DNA of 64,000 bases from Flavobacterium hydrophilum (GTDB taxonomy: Bacteria > Bacteroidota > Bacteroidia > Flavobacteriales > Flavobacteriaceae), in the NCBI RefSeq assembly GCF_003202405.1, contig NZ_QJHL01000004.1, positions 1 through 64,000 on the forward strand, read 5' to 3'. Shown in pieces: positions 16,803 to 25,594 of the stretch. The stretch's first letter is position 1, and every line of letters begins with the position of its first letter. The position numbers were made by a program, and so were the translations under genes. A model generated the notes under the pieces. It saw only the letters and a list, made by a program, of their open reading frames with translations. It did not search any database and had not been told where the DNA came from.

Positions 16803-18005
16803 TTATTTCAAAACATCAGTTTCAGGAGTCCATTTTTTTTGCCATTCCGGATATTTTTTAAGGGCTTTTTCAGGATTGTACGTGTACCAGGCATAACCGC
16901 TTCTGCGTTCACGGCTTACTTCAGCCAATGAATATAAGTATACACTGTCTCTGTCGCAAAACAAAGGTTTTCCGGTTCCTAATTCGTAATAGCGTGTCCA
17001 GATTGGAGGTGCTGTAGGATCGTTTACAACACGACGATCATCTTTAACTTTCTTGAATTTCGAATCAAATTCAGGAGCTTCAAAAGTCTCCACTCTGGTA
17101 TTGTATATTTTAGAATCCTGAAACCACTTAATCGCACCTTGCACAGATCGAATAACCTGTTCGCTTGGATTTTCTATTTTCATCAAAAATAAAACCACGT
17201 CAACACTTTCTGCATTACTAACACTAGGCGGTTCAAATTTTCTTGCCCATGCAGGTAATAAGGTTACCTCGTCATGCTGCTGACACCAGGCACTTAATTT
17301 TCCATGATCAGAAATTTGTGTTTTTAAAATGCAGTCAATTCCTTTTTCATAAGCAATATTTACTTTGTTTCTTGTTTCAGCATCTACGAAACTAAAATTA
17401 GAATCGTTCCTGATTATTTTGTCAAGCAAATTCATGATTCCCATATAAGTTCCATCGTTGAAAGTTATATGACGGCTATATCCTTTTTCTAAAGGGAAAT
17501 ATTGCGGCCATCCACCATTTGCATATTGTGCTTCAAGGATAAAGTTGATTCCTCTCAGGCATGCAATTTTATATTTTTCGCTTTTAGTCAGTGTGTAAAC
17601 CTGCGCTAAATAATAAATATGAGTATAAGTGGTAGCATTGTCAAAAGTCGTATGCAATACAGATTTTGTATAAACGACATCTTTTATCTGCTCTTCGGTC
17701 AGAATAGCACGCATATCATAATTTTTTGGCCAGCCCCCGTTATCGCGCTGAAAATATAAAATATTATCTGCTATTTTGGTGTAATCGGTTTCCTCATATC
17801 TGGGCTGATTCGGGATCGGATTTACAATATTGCTTTTATCTGCAATACCATACCAGTGATTCGTACTGTCACCAAATGGTTTTGTACTGATTGCTGCATT
17901 TTTATCTTTTTCAGATTGAGCGCCTGAATGAAGAAACGAAAAGGAGGTGAGTAGGATGCCAAATAATAAACTCTTATTTCTGGACAGATTTTGTAATGTT
18001 TTCAT
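16803..18005 (-). CDS. PL10 pectate lyase
   Basis: This 400-residue secreted lyase cleaves de-esterified homogalacturonan by beta-elimination. PL10 signatures are visible: FQRDNGGWPKNYDMR (about residues 89-103), TTFDNATTYTHIYYLAQVY, ILEAQYANGGWPQYFPL, HITFNDGTYMGIMNLLDKI, and the C-terminal PPIWTRYYELGTGKPLFCDR with the arginine-rich active-site strand. The length fits a catalytic module alone, without a carbohydrate-binding domain. A signal peptide ends near SGAQ. It lies 73 bases downstream of the GH28 gene on the same strand, so endo-lyase and polygalacturonase are probably co-transcribed. Confidence 0.9.
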   Translation of the reverse strand: MKTLQNLSRNKSLLFGILLTSFSFLHSGAQSEKDKNAAISTKPFGDSTNHWYGIADKSNIVNPIPNQPRYEETDYTKIADNILYFQRDNGGWPKNYDMRAILTEEQIKDVVYTKSVLHTTFDNATTYTHIYYLAQVYTLTKSEKYKIACLRGINFILEAQYANGGWPQYFPLEKGYSRHITFNDGTYMGIMNLLDKIIRNDSNFSFVDAETRNKVNIAYEKGIDCILKTQISDHGKLSAWCQQHDEVTLLPAWARKFEPPSVSNAESVDVVLFLMKIENPSEQVIRSVQGAIKWFQDSKIYNTRVETFEAPEFDSKFKKVKDDRRVVNDPTAPPIWTRYYELGTGKPLFCDRDSVYLYSLAEVSRERRSGYAWYTYNPEKALKKYPEWQKKWTPETDVLK

Positions 18006-18078
18006 AGTAATTTTTGATGAGCTCCTGTTTGTGTTTGTTTTAGACTTAGACTCAACAGAAGCAAAATAGTTTAATCAC

Positions 18079-19767
18079 CTATAGTTTTACTGCAGATTTT
18101 GGAACCGTTTCTCCAATAACTGTTTTCTTGGCAAAATCTGAATTTGATGAAGGCACAAATTCAACATTTTCAGTAGCTTCTCCATTAATAGTAATAGCAT
18201 TAGAAGCTGTCGAATTCAGTTCAATATCTTTGAAAGACATATTTTTACCATTGTAAATTTCAATTACGGTTGGTTTTTCAATATCCAGTTTTGCATTGTG
18301 AATTTTGATTCCGTTAGCATCAACAATAGTAAATCCTTTTTCTGCTTTTGCAATCAAATTAGAGATTTCAATGTTTTCAAGGTTCATCTCAGGTAATCCT
18401 TGTAAAAATACGGCCTGTTGCGCACCTTTAATTGTCACATTTTTTATTGAAATGTTTTTGAACTGTGGTGTTTTTTCATCTACAGGCATCTTTTGATTCA
18501 CAATTTTATCACCCCCTTCTTCCAAAGTTTCAGCAATAGATTTTCCTCCATAATAAAGATTGAATGAAATCGCCTGAGACGGAATATCGGTCATGAAAAT
18601 ATCAGAAATGAAAATGTTTTCTACAACACCTCCGCGTCCACGGTTACTTTTAAAACGCAATCCCACATCAGTTCCCATAAAAGTGCAATTAGAAACGTGC
18701 ATGTTTTTTACACCTCCGGACATTTCACTTCCTACAGTTACACCTCCGTGTCCGTGATACACAATATTGTTTTTTACAATAATATTTTCACAAGGAACTC
18801 CACGATCACGACCGTCTTTATCTTTTCCTGATTTAATACAGATGGCATCGTCTCCTACATCAAAACTTGAATTTTCAACAATCACATTTTTACAGGATTC
18901 TACATCCAGTCCATCACCATTTTGTGAAAACCAAGGGTTACGAACCGTTACATTACGAACAATTAAATCTTCAATCATTAATGGGTGAATGTTCCATGCC
19001 GGAGAATTTTGAAATACCGGTCCGTCAAACAATACTCTTTTGCTGTTTTGAATGCTTACCAATACAGGACGAAGAAAATCATGAATAGCTTCAAATTCTT
19101 CTTTTGTTTTTAAATCCAGACGTACATTTTGATCAGCCCCTACAGAAGCTTTCATAAAGGTTTCTGATGGATACCAGCTTGTTTTACTTTCGTTAAGAAC
19201 TCCGCCTGAATTCACAAACGCTTTCCATTGGCTTTCTGTTAATTTGCCTTTTTTAACTTGTCTCCAAACCTCGCCGGAACCATCCCAAACACCATTTCCG
19301 GTAAAGGCAACATCTTCAAGATTTTTTCCGTAAAGAGGAGAGATACAACGCCAGGTATTCAAACCTTCAAAGCTGGTTTCAATTATTGGATATAAACTCT
19401 TGTCTGGTGAAAATTTGATTAAAGCACCGGTCTGTGCATGCAATTCTATTTTACTTTTTAGAATGATTGGACCTGTTAACCAGATTCCCGGAGGAATGAT
19501 TAATTTTCCGCCTCCTTTTTTTGAAAGCGCATTAATCGCATCTTCAAAAGCTTTTGTGTTTAAAACATATCCGCCGTTTACTGCACCGAAATCTTTTAGG
19601 TTCACCGTATTTTTCGGAATTTTTGGCTCATTTACCTTCGGCATTTTAAACTCAATGTTCGCATAAGTGTCATTGGATTTTGACTTTTGTGCTATCATAT
19701 TTCCTGAACAGTTTATTGCCAAAACAGCCAAAAGCATACGAAAAAAGTTAGTTGGATTAGTTTTCAT
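18079..19767 (-). CDS. GH28 polygalacturonase
   Basis: This 562-residue right-handed beta-helix enzyme hydrolyses alpha-1,4-galacturonosyl linkages. All GH28 catalytic elements are present: NGD (Asp285) in QNGDGLDVESC, GDD (Asp306, Asp307), the GHGG histidine at 340 and RFK (Arg371, Lys373). The N-terminal VNLKDFGAVNGG is the usual pectate-lyase-3/GH28 opening. A signal peptide ends near NMIAQ, and no T9SS tail is seen. A C-terminal extension past residue 440 continues helix coils. It is the first gene of the minus-strand operon, divergent from the beta-helix/mutarotase gene across a 406-base regulatory region. Confidence 0.93.
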   Translation of the reverse strand: MKTNPTNFFRMLLAVLAINCSGNMIAQKSKSNDTYANIEFKMPKVNEPKIPKNTVNLKDFGAVNGGYVLNTKAFEDAINALSKKGGGKLIIPPGIWLTGPIILKSKIELHAQTGALIKFSPDKSLYPIIETSFEGLNTWRCISPLYGKNLEDVAFTGNGVWDGSGEVWRQVKKGKLTESQWKAFVNSGGVLNESKTSWYPSETFMKASVGADQNVRLDLKTKEEFEAIHDFLRPVLVSIQNSKRVLFDGPVFQNSPAWNIHPLMIEDLIVRNVTVRNPWFSQNGDGLDVESCKNVIVENSSFDVGDDAICIKSGKDKDGRDRGVPCENIIVKNNIVYHGHGGVTVGSEMSGGVKNMHVSNCTFMGTDVGLRFKSNRGRGGVVENIFISDIFMTDIPSQAISFNLYYGGKSIAETLEEGGDKIVNQKMPVDEKTPQFKNISIKNVTIKGAQQAVFLQGLPEMNLENIEISNLIAKAEKGFTIVDANGIKIHNAKLDIEKPTVIEIYNGKNMSFKDIELNSTASNAITINGEATENVEFVPSSNSDFAKKTVIGETVPKSAVKL

Positions 19768-20173
19768 TCTTATTGAATTAGTTAAAGTTTAATTTTTAGG
19801 TATCAAAATAGTACGATATGTTTATCTTGATAATACTTTTTTTACAAATTGTAAAATAAGTTTCGTAAAAAAACGAAAATACAATAATGTAATCGATTGC
19901 ACAAATTTATAAAAAATATTTACAATATATTTAATAGATGTAAAAAAACGATTAAGACTGTCTGTAAGTTAATTGCAATATTTTTTGCTATTTTTCATTT
20001 ATACGCACTGATGCCAGGTAACTAAACAGAAGCAGGAAGGTACAGGACACTTATATTTTTGTGTTCTGTTAAATTGTACCCTCATTTGGTAAAAGTGTAA
20101 AAAATACATTTATCTGCAAGTCTTATACTGTTAAGAAATAAACCCTTTACGGCTTTACCTAAAAAATAAAAAA
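19768..20173. promoter_or_regulatory. Divergent intergenic region between GH28 and the beta-helix/mutarotase gene
   Basis: This non-coding stretch holds four notable elements. The palindrome-like TGTAATCGATTGCA lies at 19888-19901 (LacI-like AATCGATT core). A direct-repeat motif AGCAGGAAGGTACAGGACAC lies at 20031-20050. A perfect TAnnTTTG box (TATTTTTG) lies at 20054-20061. An element AAAGTGTAAAAAATACATTT at 20092-20111 resembles the 10946/11148 operator and is preceded by TTTG (20085-20088). Which promoter is used is unclear. Confidence 0.6.
20031..20050 (+). promoter_or_regulatory. Direct-repeat motif CAGGA-N5-CAGGACA, copy 1
   Basis: CAGGAAGGTACAGGACA (20033-20049) contains CAGGA twice with a 10-base period, one helical turn. 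The same 17-base pattern recurs upstream of the GH78 gene (30637-30653) and susC (53540-53556), and in this window I noticed it only upstream of locus genes. Probable activator binding site. Confidence 0.6.
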
Positions 20174-22696
20174 ATGCGTTTAAATACTTTGACAAAAGTT
20201 CTAATTATCTTTTTAATAACTATTTGCACATTCTCAATGAATGCAGCCGAAATTTGGGTTTCCCCTCAAGGAAAAGACACCAATCCCGGAACAAAGGTCA
20301 GTCCCTTGGGAACCGTTCAGATGGCAGTAAGAAAAGCAAGAGAACTGCGAAGATTAAAAGATGCATCAATAAAAGACGGAATCCGTATTATTGTAATGAA
20401 CGGAACCTATTATTTGAACGAACCTTTATTTGTTCGTCCTGAAGATTCGGGAACAGCAGACTGTCCGACGACTATTGAAGCAGATGCAAATGCTAAACCA
20501 ATCTTAAGTGGAGGAATCGAAATCAAAAACTGGAAAAAATCAACACTTGCCATAAACGGCTTAAAAGCAGGAACAATTTGGGAAGCCAATGCGCCACAGC
20601 AGGCAGGTGAAATTATCAATTACCGTCAGTTATGGGTGAATGGCAAAAAAGCCGTGAGAGCCAAAAGTACTGCAGGGACCCAAATGGACAGAATCCTTTC
20701 CTGGGATGCAGCAACCGAAACCTGCTGGATTCCTTTCAAAGATAAATCGGTTAAGTTTGAGCCGGGAATGGAAATGTACATCGTGCAATGGTGGGCGATT
20801 GCCAATCTTCGAATCAAAAATATTGAAGTAGTTAAAGACAGCGCAAGGCTTTCATTCGAACAGCCTGAAAGCAAAATTCAGAGCGAACACCCCTGGCCGG
20901 CACCTTGGATTTCTAAAAACAATGGAAATTCAGCATTCTATTTAAACAACGGAATCTCGATGCTGAATGAACCGGGAGAATGGTTTTTAGACAGAAAAAA
21001 AGCTAAAATTTATTATATCCCAAGAAAAGGAGAAGATTTGGCTTCTGCTAAAGTAACTGCACCGGTTTTGGAAAATTTGGTAAAAATTGAAGGCACTCTA
21101 GATACTCCGGTGCATCATTTTAATTTCAAAGGAATTTCATTTCAGTACAGCAACTGGCTTCGTCCTTCACAGCAGGGACACGTTCCGTTACAGGCAGGAA
21201 TGTATTTACTGGATGCCTATAAACTCAAAACTCCGGGAACTCCGAATCAGGCGACTTTAGAAAATCAGGGATGGGTAGGAAGACCAAGAGCAGCTGTTGA
21301 GGTAAATTATGCTAACAATACACTTTTCGAATCTTGTACTTTTGAACATTTGTCTTCTACAGGATTAGATTTGCATAGAGGAACGAATCATAATATTGTC
21401 AAAGGAAATCTATTCAAAGACATTGGTGGAAACGGAATCAATCTGGGTGTTTTTTCTGAAGAATCTTTTGAAGCGCATTTACCTTATACCGTAAAAGATG
21501 ATAGAGTAGTTTGTTCAGATGAATTGATTACCGATAATTTAATTACCAACGTAGCCAACGAAGATTGGGGATGTCTGGGAATTGCTGCCGGTTTTATAAA
21601 AAATCTGACGATTGAACACAACGAAATTTCGGATGTGGCCTATAGCGGAATTTCGATGGGATGGGGTTGGACACACACCGACAACGTAATGCGAAACAAT
21701 AAAATTCAGCGAAATAAAATCCATCATTATGCGAAGCATTTGCATGATGTAGCCGGAATTTACACGCTTTCATCACAGCCTGAAAGCAGAATTGAAGAAA
21801 ATTACATTGATAAAGTCTATAACAGTCTGTATGCACACGATCCATTTTTATGGCTTTACTTGTATACCGATGAAGGAAGTCAGGGCTTTACGATTAAAAA
21901 CAACTGGATTCCAATTCAGAAAATATTGAAAAATAACAATGGTCCGAAAGGGAATATCTGGCAGGACAATTATGCTTTTGTAGATCCAAAAATCAAAGAA
22001 AATGCCGGAATTCGTGCGCCATACAACAACCTATTAGCGAAAGAAGTTGTCGTTGACGAAGCCTGGGGATTGCAGGAAATGCCAAAATCGGTTGCCATAG
22101 AATTAATTGGAAAAGATCTGGATATCGAAAAAATTAAATCGACTATAAAAGGATTCCGAATCGTAGGCGAAGAATTGTACCAATGGGAAAACCATTTAGT
22201 AATTTACGGATTGATGAATCAGCCGGAAAGAACGAAACGAAAACTGGCTTTGGCTTTTCCTAAACTGGAAATCAAAATCTACGAAAACCCGGTTTATGAT
22301 TTTCAGAATTTCCAAAGATGTAAAGATGCCAAAGTAGCTTCTGAATGGGAGAATATCGTTCTGACTGCAAATTTAGTTGAAGATGAAAAACTGCAAAAAG
22401 AATACGTAAATTATCACACAACTCAATTCGAAAAGTGGCCGGAAATTGCCAAAGGTTTCTGCAATGCCGATTTTCAACAATTACAGGTTTTCAAAAACGG
22501 AAGGCAATTGATGTTGGTGATCAGCATCCCGAAAGGAGAAAGTCTGGATAAACTGAATCCAAAAACAACTGAAAATAATCCGCGTGTAGACGATTGGAAC
22601 AACTTAATGAAAAAATACCAAACCGGAATTGAAGGCTCAAAGCCGGGAGAAGTTTGGATTTTCCTGAACAAAGTTAAAGCAGAAGAGAAAAAGTAG
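20174..22696 (+). CDS. Right-handed beta-helix glycoside hydrolase (GH141-like) fused to an L-rhamnose-mutarotase-like domain
   Basis: This 840-residue protein has a signal peptide (to about MNAAE). Its catalytic region, about residues 25-640, opens with IWVSPQGKDTNPGT and contains many beta-helix coils (FESCTFEHLSSTGLDLHRG, IEHNEISDVAYSGISMGWGW). These are typical of GH141-type alpha-L-fucosidases/xylanases and their GH120-like relatives. The last 110 residues (about 730-836) match the RhaM/COG3254 mutarotase pattern: EYVNYHTTQFEKWPE with His748 at the catalytic-histidine position, then DDWNNLMKKYQ and a C-terminal VWIFLNKV. Residues 640-730 are unassigned. A glycosidase joined to a deoxysugar mutarotase would release and anomerise L-fucose or L-rhamnose. 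The family-level GH call is tentative. Confidence 0.75.
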   Translation: MRLNTLTKVLIIFLITICTFSMNAAEIWVSPQGKDTNPGTKVSPLGTVQMAVRKARELRRLKDASIKDGIRIIVMNGTYYLNEPLFVRPEDSGTADCPTTIEADANAKPILSGGIEIKNWKKSTLAINGLKAGTIWEANAPQQAGEIINYRQLWVNGKKAVRAKSTAGTQMDRILSWDAATETCWIPFKDKSVKFEPGMEMYIVQWWAIANLRIKNIEVVKDSARLSFEQPESKIQSEHPWPAPWISKNNGNSAFYLNNGISMLNEPGEWFLDRKKAKIYYIPRKGEDLASAKVTAPVLENLVKIEGTLDTPVHHFNFKGISFQYSNWLRPSQQGHVPLQAGMYLLDAYKLKTPGTPNQATLENQGWVGRPRAAVEVNYANNTLFESCTFEHLSSTGLDLHRGTNHNIVKGNLFKDIGGNGINLGVFSEESFEAHLPYTVKDDRVVCSDELITDNLITNVANEDWGCLGIAAGFIKNLTIEHNEISDVAYSGISMGWGWTHTDNVMRNNKIQRNKIHHYAKHLHDVAGIYTLSSQPESRIEENYIDKVYNSLYAHDPFLWLYLYTDEGSQGFTIKNNWIPIQKILKNNNGPKGNIWQDNYAFVDPKIKENAGIRAPYNNLLAKEVVVDEAWGLQEMPKSVAIELIGKDLDIEKIKSTIKGFRIVGEELYQWENHLVIYGLMNQPERTKRKLALAFPKLEIKIYENPVYDFQNFQRCKDAKVASEWENIVLTANLVEDEKLQKEYVNYHTTQFEKWPEIAKGFCNADFQQLQVFKNGRQLMLVISIPKGESLDKLNPKTTENNPRVDDWNNLMKKYQTGIEGSKPGEVWIFLNKVKAEEKK

Positions 22697-22722
22697 AATA
22701 AAGAGCAAAGAATAAAGAAAAA

Positions 22723-22756
22723 AATCTGCTCAATCTGCTTAATCTGCGTGAAAAAT
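22723..22756. repeat. AATCTGC short-repeat cluster
   Basis: Three head-to-tail AATCTGC units (spaced by TC or TTA-type bases) end in GTGAAAAAT. Related clusters, several with a complementary arm, occur at 39419-39484, 44734-44799, 49707-49776 and 61013-61060. Confidence 0.6.
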
Positions 22757-22786
22757 AAAACTAACAATCTTAATTAACCACACCTC

Positions 22787-23851
22787 ATGTTAAAAATAGC
22801 TATTCTGGGACTTGGAGAAGGACGAAGCACCATGTCGGCCGCTTTAGAAAGTTCAAAATTAGAACTTTCTAAAGTGTGCGACAGAAATGAAGAAATCTGC
22901 AAGCAAAGAGCAAAAGAATTTGATTTTCATTCATACACAACTAACTACGACGATTTATTAAACGATAAATCCATTGACATCATCGCTATTTATACGCCGG
23001 ACCATCTGCATGCTCAACACGTTAAGCAGGCTTTGCTGGCAGGAAAGCACGTAGTGTGTACCAAACCGTTTATCGATGACCTTTCGGATGCCAAAGAACT
23101 ATTGGAACTAAGTAAAACAACCGGTAAAAAGGTTTTCATCGGACAAAGTTCAAGATTCTTCGAACCGGCCAAAAGACAAAGAGCAGATTATGAAGCCGGA
23201 TTAATAGGTGATTTAATTACGATAGAAGCCCAATATCACGCAGACCACAGATGGTTTTTGAAAAAAGAATGGTCATTATTGCAGTCTTTCAAATGGTTGT
23301 ACGGAGGTTTAAGCCATCCTGTAGATTTCATTCGTTGGTATCTTCCAAATATTCAGGAAGTAATGGGGTATGGAATGATCAGCAGTAACGGAGCTGTTGC
23401 AGGATTAAAAAACGAAGATACGATGCATTTTATTTTCAAAGCTACAGATGGAAGAATTGCCAGAGTGAGCGGAGTCTATACTTCGCCAACACAGCCAGCT
23501 CAAAGAGACAGTGGAATGAGCACAATTTTAAGAGCAACAGAAGGTGCGAGTCAGGCCGATTATCACGAATTGCGTTATGCCGTTACGGATAAAACCGGTG
23601 AAGAAAAAGTAATCACCTGGGGTGACAGCACTATAAAATATTATTTCCGTTTTGAAGGGCAAAGTCATCATGGTGGAGAATACCAAAATTATTTAGAATA
23701 TTTTGTGGACAGTATTGAACAGAATTTTGAAGCCTATCCAAATATGGAAGAAGGCATCGGAACCGTGGCATTATTACAGGCAATGGATAAATCATTACAA
23801 ACCGGTCTGCCAGTAAAAATTGCTGACGTCCTTAACGAATACGGACTATGA
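22787..23851 (+). CDS. Gfo/Idh/MocA family oxidoreductase
   Basis: This 354-residue protein has an N-terminal Rossmann domain opening MLKIAILGLGEGRS, the IIAIYTPDHLHAQHVKQALLAG segment, and the family lysine in CTKPF (TKP variant of EKP). The C-terminal half contains the GGLSHPVDFIRWYLP signature with the conserved histidine and aspartate. No signal peptide, so cytoplasmic. Its stop codon overlaps the start of the sodium:solute symporter by 4 bases, so oxidation and import of one substrate are probably coupled. Following the beta-helix/mutarotase gene, the substrate may be the sugar that enzyme frees; this is inferred. It is divergent from the paralogue at 5206. Confidence 0.88.
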   Translation: MLKIAILGLGEGRSTMSAALESSKLELSKVCDRNEEICKQRAKEFDFHSYTTNYDDLLNDKSIDIIAIYTPDHLHAQHVKQALLAGKHVVCTKPFIDDLSDAKELLELSKTTGKKVFIGQSSRFFEPAKRQRADYEAGLIGDLITIEAQYHADHRWFLKKEWSLLQSFKWLYGGLSHPVDFIRWYLPNIQEVMGYGMISSNGAVAGLKNEDTMHFIFKATDGRIARVSGVYTSPTQPAQRDSGMSTILRATEGASQADYHELRYAVTDKTGEEKVITWGDSTIKYYFRFEGQSHHGGEYQNYLEYFVDSIEQNFEAYPNMEEGIGTVALLQAMDKSLQTGLPVKIADVLNEYGL

Positions 23852-25428
23852 ACAGCATCTACGATAAGTTAACGACTTTAGATTTTATCATTGTAGCGAT
23901 TTATCTGGTGACCTTATTGGTCATTGGTTATGTAGTGAGCGTGAAGCAAAGCAAGAAGAACGAAACGCTTTTTATGGCGGGAAATTCCCTGAACTGGTAC
24001 AACATCGGATTCAATATGTGGGGTACCAATGTGGGGCCATCTTCTTTATTGGCTTTTGCCAGTATTGGTTACGCGACCGGAATCGTAGCCGGAAATTTCG
24101 AATGGTATGCCTTTGTGTTTTTATTGCTTTTGGCTATCGTTTTTGCACCGAGATATATTGCCAGCAAAGTCAGCACGATGCCGGAATATATGGGAAAACG
24201 TTATGGCGACAGTACACAGACGATTTTGGCCTGGTACGCTATGGTTAAGATTTTAGTAAGTTGGCTGTCGTTGGGATTGTTTAGCGGAGGAATTTTGGTA
24301 CGTCAGATTTTAGGAATTCCGATGTGGCAGAGTGTGACGGTATTGGTAATCTTTTCAGGAATTTTTACTTACGCCGGAGGATTGAAAGCCATTGCCAAAG
24401 TGAATGTTTTTCAGATGATTTTATTGATTGTCGTTTCGCTTACCTTATCGTATTTAGGTTTACAGAAAGTAGGCGGAATCGAAGCTTTGATTGCCAAAAC
24501 ACCTTCTAATTTCTGGAATCTGGTTCAGCCCGCAGACGATGCACATTATCCGTGGCCTGCTATTTTATTAGGTTATCCGGTGGCGGCAGTAGCATTTTTC
24601 TGTACCGATCAATCGATGGTGCAGAGTGTTTTGGGAGCCAAAAATCTGGAGCAGGGACAATTGGGGGTGAACTTCATAGGCTGGCTAAAAGTAATGGCTT
24701 TGCCATTGTTTATTTTACCGGGAATCCTGTGTTCGGTTTTGTTTCCGGAATTGGGTGAAAACTCCGATTTGGCTTATATGACCATGGTTACGAATTTATT
24801 CCCAAGCGGAATGAACGGTTTGGTGATTTGTGTCATGATTGCCGTTTTGGTAGGAACAATTGGTTCGTCATTGAATGCATTGAGTACCGTTTTCACGAAT
24901 GATATTTATGTAAAGAAAATGAATCCGACAGCGTCTATTAAAGAGCAGATCAAAATCGGAAGATTGACAATTGGGGCAGGTTGTGTGTTCGCCATTCTGA
25001 TTGCCATTGCGATTGATAATATTAAAGGACAAAATTTGTTCAACATCTTTCAGGCAGTTTTAGGATTTCTGGCGCCATCATTATCAGTGGTGTTTTTGTT
25101 GAGTGTTTTTTGGAAACGCACTACAAAAAAATCCGTAAATGCTACTTTATCTTGGGGATCAGCCTTCAGTTTATTCGTAGGAGTTTTGTATTTATGGATT
25201 TTCCCTGCAGATAAGTATCCGGTTTGGCCACACTTTTTATTGATTTCGTTTTACATTTTTGCTGTGCTTTTAATTGCTGCAGTGATTATTTCATTAACCG
25301 ATAAAAATCCGGAAGTTAATTTTTCAGATGAAACGGATATTCCTAAAACGAGTAAGAAAGTGAAGTTGCTGTTTGGTTTGTTAGGATTGGTGATTTTGGC
25401 TTTGTATCTTGTTTTCAATTTCAATTAA
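23848..25428 (+). CDS. Sodium:solute symporter (SSS family)
   Basis: This 526-residue inner-membrane carrier has 13-14 hydrophobic helices. SSS landmarks are LDFIIVAIYLVTLLVIGY at the start, WGTNVGPSSLLAFASIGYATG, SKVSTMPEYMGKRYG, FSGIFTYAGGLKAIAKVNVFQM, and AVLVGTIGSSLNALSTVFTNDIY with the Na2-site serines of SGLT-type transporters. The ATG overlaps the preceding TGA (ATGA), which indicates translational coupling to the Gfo/Idh/MocA enzyme. It probably imports a monosaccharide or uronate from the periplasm. A short hairpin terminator follows. Confidence 0.92.
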   Translation: MNSIYDKLTTLDFIIVAIYLVTLLVIGYVVSVKQSKKNETLFMAGNSLNWYNIGFNMWGTNVGPSSLLAFASIGYATGIVAGNFEWYAFVFLLLLAIVFAPRYIASKVSTMPEYMGKRYGDSTQTILAWYAMVKILVSWLSLGLFSGGILVRQILGIPMWQSVTVLVIFSGIFTYAGGLKAIAKVNVFQMILLIVVSLTLSYLGLQKVGGIEALIAKTPSNFWNLVQPADDAHYPWPAILLGYPVAAVAFFCTDQSMVQSVLGAKNLEQGQLGVNFIGWLKVMALPLFILPGILCSVLFPELGENSDLAYMTMVTNLFPSGMNGLVICVMIAVLVGTIGSSLNALSTVFTNDIYVKKMNPTASIKEQIKIGRLTIGAGCVFAILIAIAIDNIKGQNLFNIFQAVLGFLAPSLSVVFLLSVFWKRTTKKSVNATLSWGSAFSLFVGVLYLWIFPADKYPVWPHFLLISFYIFAVLLIAAVIISLTDKNPEVNFSDETDIPKTSKKVKLLFGLLGLVILALYLVFNFN

Positions 25429-25452
25429 ATGCTAATGAAAGTATAACAAGTA

Positions 25453-25479
25453 GAGACGTAAAGTAGTGCGTCTTTTTTA
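25453..25479 (+). terminator. Short hairpin terminator after the symporter
   Basis: AGACG (25454-25458) and CGTCT (25469-25473), separated by ten bases, are followed by a T-run, TTTTTT. It closes the 20174-25428 operon. Confidence 0.6.
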
Positions 25480-25594
25480 TATATGAAAAAACAATTTCCA
25501 AATCAAATCCAATTTCACCAAAACCATTGAATTAATTCAATATTTTTATAAAAAACCATAAGTACCTTGTGCAGTTCAAACTAACACAAAACTT

